A DNA stretch of 64,000 bases from Lysinibacillus louembei (GCF_033880585.1 NZ_CP137624.1:3135501-3199500); one strand, 5' to 3'; shown: positions 16,878 through 25,110, numbered from the stretch's first letter. The notes: a model not told the origin generated them from the letters alone. Made by a program: numbers and translations.

Positions 16878-17804
16878 ATGATGAAAAAACAAATACTAAC
16901 AGCGACATTAGCATTAACGATTAGCTGTAGCTCACTACCAATACTGCCTAGTGCTTTGCAAACAACGGAGGTAGCCGCTGCCACTGTCAGCCAACAAGCA
17001 GTCAATCAAAAGGCAGATCAAATTATTGCGACAGGAAAAAGCTTAATAGGGAAAGCCACATATAGCAATACGCAATATAAGCCAACAGCACCTTATAAAT
17101 TCTCCTGTGCTTCATTTTTAATGTATATTTTCGAGAAAAATGGTGTTGACTTAGGTACGTATAACGAAGATTATATGCTTAAGCAAGGGAAAGCCGTATC
17201 AAGAAGCCAATTACAAAAAGGCGATTTAGTCTTTTTCAAAAGTAAAAAAACAGGGACAGACCCTGACCATGTAGGCATTTACATTGGCAATAATAAGCTT
17301 TTGCATATGGCGGATACAAAGCAAAATATCGTCATTTCAGATATGAATAGCAAGCCGTATTATAAAGATAATTACTATGCTGCTCGTCGTGTGTTGCCAT
17401 CATTAATGACTGCTAACCCCGCTTCGACAGGTGAAAAAATTGTTGATAAGGCGTTGCTATATAAAAATAGCGCACGCATCGGCACTGCCAATGTAGCTGC
17501 ACAAAAGCGCTTTACGGCTGGTGGCTACGTACAATATGTACTAAGTCAAAGCGGTGTGAAAATCAATACAACCGTATTATCGGAGCAAATGAAGCTTGGA
17601 ACAACCGTTGCCCGCACCAATTTACAAAAAGGGGATCTCGTCTTTTTCAGCAGTGCAAAGGGCTCTAAAAACCCTTCATTAGTTGGTATTTATGCAGGTG
17701 AGCACCGTATTATTTTGCCAACAAAGGATGGCGTCATTACGCGTTTGTTGCTAGTAGACTATTATAAAGATCGCTATATTACAGCGAAGCGCATTACGAA
17801 ATAA
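16878..17804 (+). CDS. secreted tandem NlpC/P60 protein, second domain lacking the catalytic residues
   Basis: 308 aa. The start is ATGATG after GGAGGG; the second ATG (16881) is equally plausible. A signal peptide (about residues 1-36, ending VAAA) is followed by two NlpC/P60 domains. The first has the catalytic Cys77 (FSCASF), His131 (DHVGIYIG) and a third histidine, His143 (LLHMAD), as in gamma-D-glutamyl-diamino acid endopeptidases that cut peptidoglycan stem peptides. The second (about 190-308) aligns well but has FTAGGY, LVGIYAG and IILPTK at those sites, so all three catalytic residues are lost. It may serve for wall binding or self-regulation. The WalR-like box upstream supports a cell-wall role. 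Confidence 0.88.
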   Translation: MMKKQILTATLALTISCSSLPILPSALQTTEVAAATVSQQAVNQKADQIIATGKSLIGKATYSNTQYKPTAPYKFSCASFLMYIFEKNGVDLGTYNEDYMLKQGKAVSRSQLQKGDLVFFKSKKTGTDPDHVGIYIGNNKLLHMADTKQNIVISDMNSKPYYKDNYYAARRVLPSLMTANPASTGEKIVDKALLYKNSARIGTANVAAQKRFTAGGYVQYVLSQSGVKINTTVLSEQMKLGTTVARTNLQKGDLVFFSSAKGSKNPSLVGIYAGEHRIILPTKDGVITRLLLVDYYKDRYITAKRITK

Positions 17805-17810
17805 AAGAGG

Positions 17811-17834
17811 GCGTGCCTGAAAAATCAGGCACGC
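17811..17834 (+). terminator. terminator of the NlpC/P60 gene
   Basis: GCGTGCCTGA pairs with TCAGGCACGC around an AAAA loop, and TTATTTT follows. It begins 6 bases after the stop codon. Confidence 0.88.
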
Positions 17835-17843
17835 TTATTTTGT

Positions 17844-17881
17844 GGGCGAATTCAGTGCTTAATCGGGCGAATCACTACTTT
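17844..17881. repeat. GGGCGAA intergenic repeat, copy 1
   Basis: Two GGGCGAA words start 21 bases apart (17844 and 17865). The second is part of CGGGCGAATCACTACTTT, an 18-base string found again exactly at 52135-52152, where another GGGCGAA lies the same 21 bases upstream. Both copies lie between convergent genes. Here the right end overlaps the final codons of the leftward Mur ligase gene. Confidence 0.7.
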
Positions 17882-19266
17882 AAATCCCCCTTCAATTCAT
17901 TTGCAAAATCAATCATCGACCTGCTGGACATTGGCCCTTTAATTAAAATTAATGAATTTTTCGTAACGATTTTTTGCAGCAAAGCCATCACACCTTTGAC
18001 ATCTGCAAAGCTATGCACGTCAGCAGTGATGCCATCTGCCTTCGCTTGAAGTGCAATATCCTTCGCACGTTGTCCAATTGTAATTAATGTATCAACAGAT
18101 TGTTTCGCAAGTAGCGAGCCGATTTCACGATGATATTGCCGCTCATAGCTACCAAGCCTTTTAATATCACCTAAAATAACGATGTGCTTTTTATCTTTGC
18201 CAACTGCTGCTAGCACCTTCAACGCTGCTTCAATCGAGGTTGGATTATTGGTCCACGTATCGTCAATAATCGTGCTGCCTGCTAGCCCTTTAGAAAACTG
18301 TAAATGGCGCTCCATATTTTTAAAGGTGCGCAGCTTAGCAATCGCTTTGCGCAGTGGGAAGCCCATTTCTGTCGTAGCAGCAAGCGCTGCTAACGCATTA
18401 TAGACTTGATGCTCTCCGTAGCCTGGCACGAAGCAATCATAGCGCTCCTTTCCTTTATTTAAAGTGAAGCGCATTCCGCCCTCTCCATAGCGTACGTTGC
18501 TCGCTTTGAAATCGGCATTTTGCTTAACGCTAAATGTCATGACCTTTCCTTTAAAGGCAGCTAATGAAATTTTTTTGCTGTTAGCATCGTCTGCATTCAT
18601 AATTAATGTGCCATTTTGTGCGATGCCCTCTACGATTTCTGCCTTCGCCTGAATATAGCCCTCTAAGCTTTTACAGCCATCTAAATGATGGACACCAATA
18701 TTCGTAATAATGCCAATAGTTGGCTTGTAAATTAAGCATTGATGCTTAATATTGCCTAAATTGCCTAAGCCTAATTCGAAAATGGCTGCCTTTGTTTGTT
18801 TATCAACCATCGTTAAGTAATTGAGCGATTGCCTCGGCTCGTTAATGCTACTAACCGTTGCCTGCACTTGCCAATCGCCAAGTAAAATATGACGGAGCAT
18901 TTCCTTCGTTGTTGTCTTCCCGCACGTACCTGTTAATGCAACGACTGGAATCGCAAAAAGTGTGCGGTAGTAGTCGACAAATTGCCAAAATGCGCCATGC
19001 ATATTTTTTACTTGTAAAACCGTAATAGAAGCAGGAGCCTTGCGTAGCTCCTCCTCCGCTTTATCTGATACAATTAACAACGGCGTGTGCTGCTCCAGCC
19101 TTTTCCAATCGACGCTTTCACTTTTACGAAGGAAAATCAACGCATAACGCTTCACGTTATCCAACTGTGTATAATGCAGCGCCTGCTTCACTGAAAAGTT
19201 CGTTGCGCCTTGTAAAACTTGACCGCCTAACAATGCTTGGAGGTCTTTGACAGACAATGCAATCAA
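17875..19266 (-). CDS. MurF-like Mur ligase family protein, second of a tandem pair
   Basis: 463 aa from a TTG at 19266 that overlaps the upstream gene's stop (TTGA) and sits behind GGGAGGAG, so translation is coupled. It has a MurF-style three-domain layout: an N-terminal domain (1-105) without the usual TDSR-type substrate motif, the P-loop LTGTCGKTTTK (about 111-121), TNIGVHHLDG, the lysine region QAKAEI (carbamylated in Mur enzymes), MNADDAN, GYGEHQVYNALAA, and the C-terminal domain after DDTWTNNPTS. Mur ligases use ATP to form amide bonds between an acid and an amino compound. The changed N-terminal domain argues against UDP-MurNAc-tripeptide as substrate. The neighbours are another Mur ligase and two ATP-grasp proteins. 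Confidence 0.85.
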   Translation of the reverse strand: MIALSVKDLQALLGGQVLQGATNFSVKQALHYTQLDNVKRYALIFLRKSESVDWKRLEQHTPLLIVSDKAEEELRKAPASITVLQVKNMHGAFWQFVDYYRTLFAIPVVALTGTCGKTTTKEMLRHILLGDWQVQATVSSINEPRQSLNYLTMVDKQTKAAIFELGLGNLGNIKHQCLIYKPTIGIITNIGVHHLDGCKSLEGYIQAKAEIVEGIAQNGTLIMNADDANSKKISLAAFKGKVMTFSVKQNADFKASNVRYGEGGMRFTLNKGKERYDCFVPGYGEHQVYNALAALAATTEMGFPLRKAIAKLRTFKNMERHLQFSKGLAGSTIIDDTWTNNPTSIEAALKVLAAVGKDKKHIVILGDIKRLGSYERQYHREIGSLLAKQSVDTLITIGQRAKDIALQAKADGITADVHSFADVKGVMALLQKIVTKNSLILIKGPMSSRSMIDFANELKGDLK

Positions 19267-20645
19267 GCTAGCTCCTCCCCTCGACGCAATTGCGCGGCTA
19301 ATTCATGGATTGCCTCGCTATACATATCCCCTTTAATTAAAATGATCGTATTGCTATCAACAATTTTTTTCAAAAGGCTGCGTGCTAACATATTATTTTT
19401 AAAGCTGTAAATATCGGCCTCAAGCCCTAATTGCTGCGCCTTTGAAGCCATAATGCTGGCATGCTCGCCGATGGTAATGAGCACATCCACCCCATGCTTG
19501 TAAATAATCTCACCCGCTTGCTTATGAATGCTATAGCCCCATGACCCTAAATCAGTAATCGTGCCAATAACCGCAATTTTCTTTTTGCCTTGCCCAAGCT
19601 TATTTAATACGTGTAATGCTGCATCCAGCGAGGTCGTTGTAATGCTCCACGTATCATCAATAAGCATTGAACCATTAATTCCTTTTAAAATTTGCAGCTG
19701 CTTATTTAATTTGCGGAATGTCGCAAGCTGCGCAATTGCCCTGTGCAATGGCATGCCAATTTCATGTACAACCGCAAGTGCTGCTAAAGCATTGTATACT
19801 TGGTGCTCCCCATGGCCAGGTATTTTCACGACATATTGCTTATTTTGGTGATGCAAAATAAAGCGCATGCCACGCTCCGTATACGTAATGCTACTTACTA
19901 AAAAATCCGCGTTATGCTTGCCAAAGCGAATAATTTTCCCTTGAAACGCGCGAAGATTTATTTTTTTTGTATTAGCATCATCCGCATTAATAATGAGCGT
20001 GCCTTTGCCAACGATTTGCAGCATTTCCGCCTTTGCCCCGATATATCCTTCCTGCGTTTTACAGTAATTTAAGTGATGTGAGCCAATGTTTGTAATGACA
20101 CCAATAGATGGCTGAAAATAACGCCCTGCGCCTAGCACATCTCCCGGAGCACCAACTGCCGTTTCAAAAACGGCCGCCTCTGTCGTTTCACTAATGCGCA
20201 ATAAATTTTGGAGAAGCTCCGTTCGGGAATTATTGCTTAAATGTGTCGCAACAACCTCATAGTCATTTGACAATATATGCTTCACCATATCCTTTGTTGT
20301 CGTTTTTCCAGCCGTTCCTGTAATGGCAACAATCGGAATGTTAAATTGGCGGCGGTAATATTCCACAAACTGCCAATACGCATTTGTCATATTTTCTACT
20401 TTCACAACTGTTACACCATCAGGTATTTCCCTTAGACGATAGCTCCATTCTGTCACAATAACTAACGGAAAAAATGCCGCTACGCTTTGCCAATTGACAA
20501 TTTTCGTATTTGTAAAAAAAATCGTCCTTTTATGCTTGATTTGTTTCAAACGGTACGCACCATGCTCAATTACAAGATCTGCGGACCCTTTTATCAATTC
20601 TCCATTGACTATTTCTACGACAGCACTAACAGGTATAGGCTTCAT
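19263..20645 (-). CDS. MurF-like Mur ligase family protein, first of a tandem pair
   Basis: 460 aa starting at an ATG behind GGGGGGAG. It is paralogous to the next gene over its whole length. Motifs are the P-loop ITGTAGKTTTK (about 108-118), TNIGSHHLNYC, GAKAEM, INADDAN and GHGEHQVYNALAALA. The active-site loop reads DDTWSITTTS where its sister has DDTWTNNPTS and classical MurF has a NANPxS type loop, suggesting a different acceptor. The N-terminal domain again lacks the MurF TDSR-type motif. It is the first gene of a leftward pair and diverges from the ATP-grasp gene at 20803. It is probably not the essential MurF, which I would expect in the ddl-murF locus elsewhere. Confidence 0.85.
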   Translation of the reverse strand: MKPIPVSAVVEIVNGELIKGSADLVIEHGAYRLKQIKHKRTIFFTNTKIVNWQSVAAFFPLVIVTEWSYRLREIPDGVTVVKVENMTNAYWQFVEYYRRQFNIPIVAITGTAGKTTTKDMVKHILSNDYEVVATHLSNNSRTELLQNLLRISETTEAAVFETAVGAPGDVLGAGRYFQPSIGVITNIGSHHLNYCKTQEGYIGAKAEMLQIVGKGTLIINADDANTKKINLRAFQGKIIRFGKHNADFLVSSITYTERGMRFILHHQNKQYVVKIPGHGEHQVYNALAALAVVHEIGMPLHRAIAQLATFRKLNKQLQILKGINGSMLIDDTWSITTTSLDAALHVLNKLGQGKKKIAVIGTITDLGSWGYSIHKQAGEIIYKHGVDVLITIGEHASIMASKAQQLGLEADIYSFKNNMLARSLLKKIVDSNTIILIKGDMYSEAIHELAAQLRRGEELA

Positions 20646-20665
20646 ACACTCCCCCCTTCTGCTTG

Positions 20666-20674
20666 TAGCATATG
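20666..20674 (-). promoter_or_regulatory. weak candidate sporulation-type -10 element (leftward)
   Basis: Read on the minus strand the sequence is CATATGCTA, matching the CATAnnnTA -10 pattern of sigma-K. No convincing -35 element is seen and it lies very close to the ribosome binding site of the Mur ligase gene, so this is a weak call. Confidence 0.2.
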
Positions 20675-20740
20675 CAGAGACATTGCAAGCATTTGGATGA
20701 ATGTTCTCTTATTTTTATAAGCCGCACGTGATAGTCAACT

Positions 20741-20768
20741 ATATGAAGCCCTATTATGCTCATACATA
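20741..20768 (+). promoter_or_regulatory. candidate sigma-E-like promoter (rightward)
   Basis: ATA at 20741 is followed after 17 bases by CATACATA at 20761, one base from the sigma-E pattern ATA-N16-18-CATACANT. The element ends 34 bases before the GTG start of the ATP-grasp gene. Mother-cell expression would fit the spore association of YheC/D proteins, but a single near match proves little. Confidence 0.3.
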
Positions 20769-20802
20769 TAGAAAGATAGAATTCGTATATAGGAGTGATG
20801 TT

Positions 20803-22008
20803 GTGAAGACGATTGTTTTTATTGGGACAAATAAAAGTGGCTCAAGTCGTGAAGCTATTAAAGCCGCAGAAGGCCTCGGCTATTTTACGGTTCTTTTTAC
20901 AAATAATGAAAAGCAATTTCAACAAAGAAGAGAGTACGTCGATGTGCATAAAATGGTATTTGTTGACATCACAAATATGGAGGCAATGCGCACAGCGATT
21001 CGTAGCCTACAAAAAACACAGCTGACCATTACTAGCATCGTCAGCTTTACAGACCCATACGTCCATACCGCCTCCCAGCTATGCGATGAATTTTGCAAAA
21101 ACTATGCACAGTCTGATGCCATTGCTAGCATGGAGGATAAAGAAGTAACAAGGCAGCACCTACAGCATTTCGAGTTCACACCGAAATTTTTTATTTTACA
21201 CGCAAATGATATGCGTGAGCTGCCGAAAATGAGCTTCCCTTTAATCGTTAAATCCCCAAAATCAACGGGCTCAAAGGATGTCCTTTTCGCCTTAAATAAA
21301 AAGCAGCTTACTGAGCATATTGCCTCACTGCAAGAAAAATATCCACAAGATACGATTATGATTGAGGAATACATTGATGGACCACAATACTTAGTTGAAA
21401 CGATTATTTATAACGGGGAGCCTCATATTATTGCGCTCATTGAGCAGGATATTACACAAGGCAAACGCTTTATTATTACAGGCTATACCGTGCTTGCCCG
21501 CGTCCCTGAAAAAATGCAGGATAGCTTGCAGAACATCGTTACATCGATTACTGAGTCCTTCCGTGTGAAAAATGGTGCGATGCATTTAGAGCTACGCCTA
21601 ACTAAAAATGGTTGGAAGCTTATCGAAATCAATCCACGCATTTCAGGCGGGGCTATGAACCATATGCTAGAAGCAGCTTTTGGCTTTAATTTAGTAAAGG
21701 AGACATTAAAGCTTTTAACAGGAGAACAGCCAAATATCGAGCCGCTTCATCAGCGCTTTGTTTATACAAAGTATTTAGTCGTTGAGCGCAAGGGCATATT
21801 AGAAAGAGTAACCGGGAGAAATAAAGCCAAAAATAGCCGTGGTGTTGTCGAAGTTTATATTAAGCCAAGGAGAGGGACACTGCTCATCCCTCCACTCTCG
21901 ATGGGGCACCGCTATGCATACGTCATCGCAACAGGTAACTCCAAACACGAGGCAAAACGCAATGCCTACACAGCCGCCAAAAAAATTCATTTTCATTTGA
22001 AAATATAA
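20803..22008 (+). CDS. ATP-grasp ligase (BacD/carboxylate-amine ligase type)
   Basis: 401 aa from a GTG at 20803, eight bases after AGGAG; a frame extending to 20701 has no better site. An N-terminal pre-ATP-grasp domain begins KTIVFIGTNKSGSS. The ATP-grasp core follows with FPLIVKSPKSTGSKDV (nucleotide-binding lysine region, about 145), MIEEYIDGPQYLVET (about 190-205), and the metal-binding LIEINPRISGGAMNHML (about 275-290). A C-terminal domain is typical of L-amino acid ligases and related enzymes. It should couple a carboxylate to an amine through an acyl phosphate. It is flanked by three Mur-type ligases, so it is likely part of the same biosynthetic pathway. The product is unknown. Confidence 0.85.
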   Translation: MKTIVFIGTNKSGSSREAIKAAEGLGYFTVLFTNNEKQFQQRREYVDVHKMVFVDITNMEAMRTAIRSLQKTQLTITSIVSFTDPYVHTASQLCDEFCKNYAQSDAIASMEDKEVTRQHLQHFEFTPKFFILHANDMRELPKMSFPLIVKSPKSTGSKDVLFALNKKQLTEHIASLQEKYPQDTIMIEEYIDGPQYLVETIIYNGEPHIIALIEQDITQGKRFIITGYTVLARVPEKMQDSLQNIVTSITESFRVKNGAMHLELRLTKNGWKLIEINPRISGGAMNHMLEAAFGFNLVKETLKLLTGEQPNIEPLHQRFVYTKYLVVERKGILERVTGRNKAKNSRGVVEVYIKPRRGTLLIPPLSMGHRYAYVIATGNSKHEAKRNAYTAAKKIHFHLKI

Positions 22009-22010
22009 AG

Positions 22011-22051
22011 AAATGGCTATCCAGATGCATGTGACATCTCGATAGCCATTT
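22011..22051. terminator. terminator of the ATP-grasp gene
   Basis: AAATGGCTATC pairs with GATAGCCATTT, with an inner AGATG/CATCT stem, immediately after the stop codon. It separates the ATP-grasp gene from the repeat array. Confidence 0.85.
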
Positions 22052-22084
22052 TGATTTGGGGATGTTTGTTGCAGAGCTGGTTGA

Positions 22085-22810
22085 TGATATCAGCGGCTTT
22101 TTTTGGATATTTGCGACTTTCTTGATTTATTTGCGACTTCTCTCTTCATATTTGCGACTTCCTCGATTTATTTGCGGCTTCTCCCTGATTTTTGCGACTT
22201 CTCCCTGATTTTTGCAACTTTCTCGATTTATTTGCGGCTTCTCTCTTCATATTTGCGACTTTCTCAATTTATTTGCGGCTTCTCCCTGATATTTGCGACT
22301 TCTCCCTGATATTTGCGACTTCTCCCTGATTTTTGCGGCTTCTCCCTTCATATTTGCGACTTTCTCGATTTATTTGCGACTTCTCCCTGATTTTTGCGAC
22401 TTTCTCGATTTATTTGCGGCTTCTCCCTGATTTTTGCAACTTTCTCGATTTATTTGCGGCTTCTCTCTTCATATTTGCGACTTTCTCAATTTATTTGCGG
22501 CTTCTCTCTTCATATTTGCGACTTTCTCGATTTATTTGCGGCTTCTCTCTTCATATTTGCGACTTTCTCAATTTATTTGCGGCTTCTCTCTTCATATTTG
22601 CGACTTTCTCAATTTATTTGCGGCTTCTCCCTTCATATTTGCGACTTTCTCGATTTATTTGCGACTTCTCCCTGATTTTTGCGACTTTCTCGATTTATTT
22701 GCGGCTTCTCTCTTCATATTTGCGACTTCCTCGATTTATTTGCGACTTCTCTCTGATTTTTGCAGGTTTCTTGATTTATCAGCGAAATTTCAAATATATC
22801 AGCTATTTTC
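22085..22810. repeat. tandem array of about 35 degenerate 18-23 bp repeats
   Basis: The whole interval between the terminator at 22051 and the end of the YheC/D-Mur fusion gene is built from units around the core TTTGCGACTT or TTTGCGGCTT. Common units are ATATTTGCGACTTTCTCG (18), ATTTTTGCGACTTCTCCCTG (20) and ATTTATTTGCGGCTTCTCTCTTC (23); an 18+23 pair alternates as a 41-bp higher-order unit in the right half. The outermost units carry ATATCAGCGGCTTT and ATTTATCAGCG variants. There is no unique spacer between units, so it is not a CRISPR. Several frames are open through it only because the unit lacks stop codons. The right edge runs into the last codons of the gene at 22803. Confidence 0.92.
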
Positions 22811-25031
22811 CCTCATACAAGTCAGCCAAAAACTTCACGGTTTCAAACATGTTCGTTTTGCTTGCCCCTTTGACAAGGATGGTGTCGCCTTGTTTCAAAA
22901 TTTTCGGCAGCAGCTCATGCAGCTTCTCCTTGTTTGTAAAATGATACATGTTTTTTGGATTAAAGCCCTTCGCCTGCGCAGCTGCATTCATTTCCTCTGT
23001 GCGGAAGCCATATGTGATAAAAATATCAATGTCCTGCTCTGCAATATATTCGCCAACCTTTTGATACTCTGCCTCTCGCAAATCACCTAGCTCGCGCATT
23101 TGCCCGATAATTGCTACTTTACGACGCTTGGCGATAGCTGACAGCACGTCGATGGCTGCCTTAACACCTTGTGGATGCGAGTGTACCGTATCATCTATTA
23201 ACGTAATATGACGTTTGCAATGATAAAGCGTTAAACGACGTGGAGGCTTTTTAAACAGCAGCCCTTGCTTGATTTCCTGTGGTGTAAAGCCTAAATAGTC
23301 CGCAACGGCAATGGCACTCAACGCATTGTATACATGGTGCTCACCTAAAATTGGAATAAAGAGTGCTATATCCTTGCCTTGCAGCTTCATTTGGAATGTC
23401 ATGCCGTCCTCTTTATAGCGTATATTGTACGCCTTATAATCGGCGTCTGAATGCACACCAACTGTTAAAATTTTGCCTTTAAATTGCGCTGTCGTTAAAT
23501 AATTGGAATTGGCATCATCCTTATTAATGACTAACACCCCGCGCTGATCCATCCCTTGAATGAGCTCTGATTTCGCTAATGCCACTTGCCTTACATCACC
23601 ATCAAAGTTCCCAACATGCGCAAGCCCGACATTCGTCACAATACTCATCGTTGGCTGAATGATGCGACAATGCTCTGTAATAACTCCTTTGTATGCCATA
23701 CCGTACTCCAGCACTGCTGCCTCATAGCCATTCGCTAGCTCTACTGCATGCTTTTTCGTATGCTCCGTCGTGTTCCAATAATCCTTTGACTCAAAGGTCG
23801 ACCATTTCGTGCGCAAAATCGACGATAAAAAGGCTTTCGTCGTTGTTTTCCCCGCACTTCCTGTAATTCCGATAATCGGCATATTGCGTGGACGCTCCTT
23901 TGGTGCTTGCACAGCAAGCTGATGTTGCTGCTCCTGTACCTGTTCTTGCTTCGCCTTGTGCGCTCGCTTCGTCTGCCTTGCTTTCGCTAACACCTGTCTA
24001 TTTTCTGCTAAATATTTCGCATAGCGAATTGTATTTTTCACAACATCTAGCTCTAAGTAAAAGGTTGGCGGACAGCCTGGGCGCCAGTTGACCTCATAAA
24101 TCCATAGGCGCATATTTTGGTCTAAGCCAACATCGACACCGATTTCGTCAATCATTTCGCCAAACTCCTGTATTTGAATATGGTCCAAATGCTTCGCAAG
24201 CGCTAATGAAAAATGCTCCAATGTACGCTTTAAATCGAAAGCCTGCTCCGCAAACTCCTGCTGTAAAAATGGCTCTAAATAATTCGTATAGCCACCGTTG
24301 TTAATGTTTGGCACCAAGCTACCTGCAGGGGCAACGCGCGGATATACCGTTGTCACCACCCACTCGCCCTCTCCATTTTTTTGTACATGAAGACGGAAAT
24401 CGAACACTAAGCCTGATTTTGTGACAGAGCGAATATATGGCTGGACAATAAATGTACCTGTTGCTAATTGCTCTGTTAACAGTGCATCAAGCTGTCCCTT
24501 CGTATATTTCGTCGTTTCACTATTATGTTTGACGGAGTAGTTCGTGCCCTCTTTGGAAATAAAATAAATTCCCTTGCCTTTACGCCCATCAATTGGTTTA
24601 AAAGCAACCGTCGAATACTTCACTAAATATTGATGCACGGTATCAAGCTTTTGAATAATTTCTGTTGGAATAATGTATTTAGCAAAATCCTTATAGGCAA
24701 GTAAACGCTTTGCAACATTCCACTTATTCCCTATAGAATTTGTTGTAAATGGCACTTCCTTGCGTAGCTTACCGATAATATCCTTTGATACCGCTAGCTT
24801 CTCAGGACTTCCTGCATTGTAAATGACATCTGGAAACGGACACTCCTTTTCATGCCATGTACCGTTTTCATACACTTGTGCCAAAATGGTTTTCTTCGTA
24901 AAATTAACGCTTTTCGGTGTGAAATAAAAAAAATCAACACCTTCCGCCTTCGCCACCGCCGCAAAAGCATATGATTTCAACACCGTTGTCGGGTCTTTGC
25001 GATGGTGCAGCATCCCAATCGTTGTCAACAC
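22803..25031 (-). CDS. fusion of a YheC/YheD-type ATP-grasp domain with a Mur ligase
   Basis: 742 aa from a GTG at 25031 behind AAGGAGGGATC (a TTG one codon later is possible). Residues 1-340 resemble YheC/YheD endospore coat-associated proteins: IGMLHHRKDPTTVLKSYAFA, then VAFKPIDGRKGKGIYFI, TFIVQPYI, VFDFRLHVQKN, an aspartate-rich GVDVGLDQNMRLWIYEVNWRPG. A Gln/Lys/Ala-rich linker covers about 348-385. Residues 386-742 are Mur ligase central and C-terminal domains: IIGITGSAGKTTTK, TNVGLAHVGNF, LAKSELIQG, INKDDAN, LGEHHVYNALSAIA and DDTVHSHPQG. The order ATP-grasp then Mur ligase recalls cyanophycin synthetase, though the ATP-grasp family differs. It could therefore extend a peptide or polyamide chain without a ribosome; product unknown. 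Confidence 0.88.
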   Translation of the reverse strand: MLTTIGMLHHRKDPTTVLKSYAFAAVAKAEGVDFFYFTPKSVNFTKKTILAQVYENGTWHEKECPFPDVIYNAGSPEKLAVSKDIIGKLRKEVPFTTNSIGNKWNVAKRLLAYKDFAKYIIPTEIIQKLDTVHQYLVKYSTVAFKPIDGRKGKGIYFISKEGTNYSVKHNSETTKYTKGQLDALLTEQLATGTFIVQPYIRSVTKSGLVFDFRLHVQKNGEGEWVVTTVYPRVAPAGSLVPNINNGGYTNYLEPFLQQEFAEQAFDLKRTLEHFSLALAKHLDHIQIQEFGEMIDEIGVDVGLDQNMRLWIYEVNWRPGCPPTFYLELDVVKNTIRYAKYLAENRQVLAKARQTKRAHKAKQEQVQEQQHQLAVQAPKERPRNMPIIGITGSAGKTTTKAFLSSILRTKWSTFESKDYWNTTEHTKKHAVELANGYEAAVLEYGMAYKGVITEHCRIIQPTMSIVTNVGLAHVGNFDGDVRQVALAKSELIQGMDQRGVLVINKDDANSNYLTTAQFKGKILTVGVHSDADYKAYNIRYKEDGMTFQMKLQGKDIALFIPILGEHHVYNALSAIAVADYLGFTPQEIKQGLLFKKPPRRLTLYHCKRHITLIDDTVHSHPQGVKAAIDVLSAIAKRRKVAIIGQMRELGDLREAEYQKVGEYIAEQDIDIFITYGFRTEEMNAAAQAKGFNPKNMYHFTNKEKLHELLPKILKQGDTILVKGASKTNMFETVKFLADLYEGK

Positions 25032-25110
25032 GATCCCTCCTTCTACTATCTCTATTTATTAAATTCAAGGAAAGTGAAAACGATTGGGGCAGACGCTGAA
25101 AAAACAGAAA

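Noticed and set aside
22085-22810. CRISPR array
   Set aside because: Units are contiguous and similar along their whole length, with no unique spacers, and no cas gene is nearby.
22103-23090. Several overlapping frames rich in Phe, Leu, Arg and Ser on the plus strand across the repeat array
   Set aside because: They are open only because the repeat unit has no stops in several frames; there is no ribosome binding site and the frames run antisense into the Mur fusion gene.
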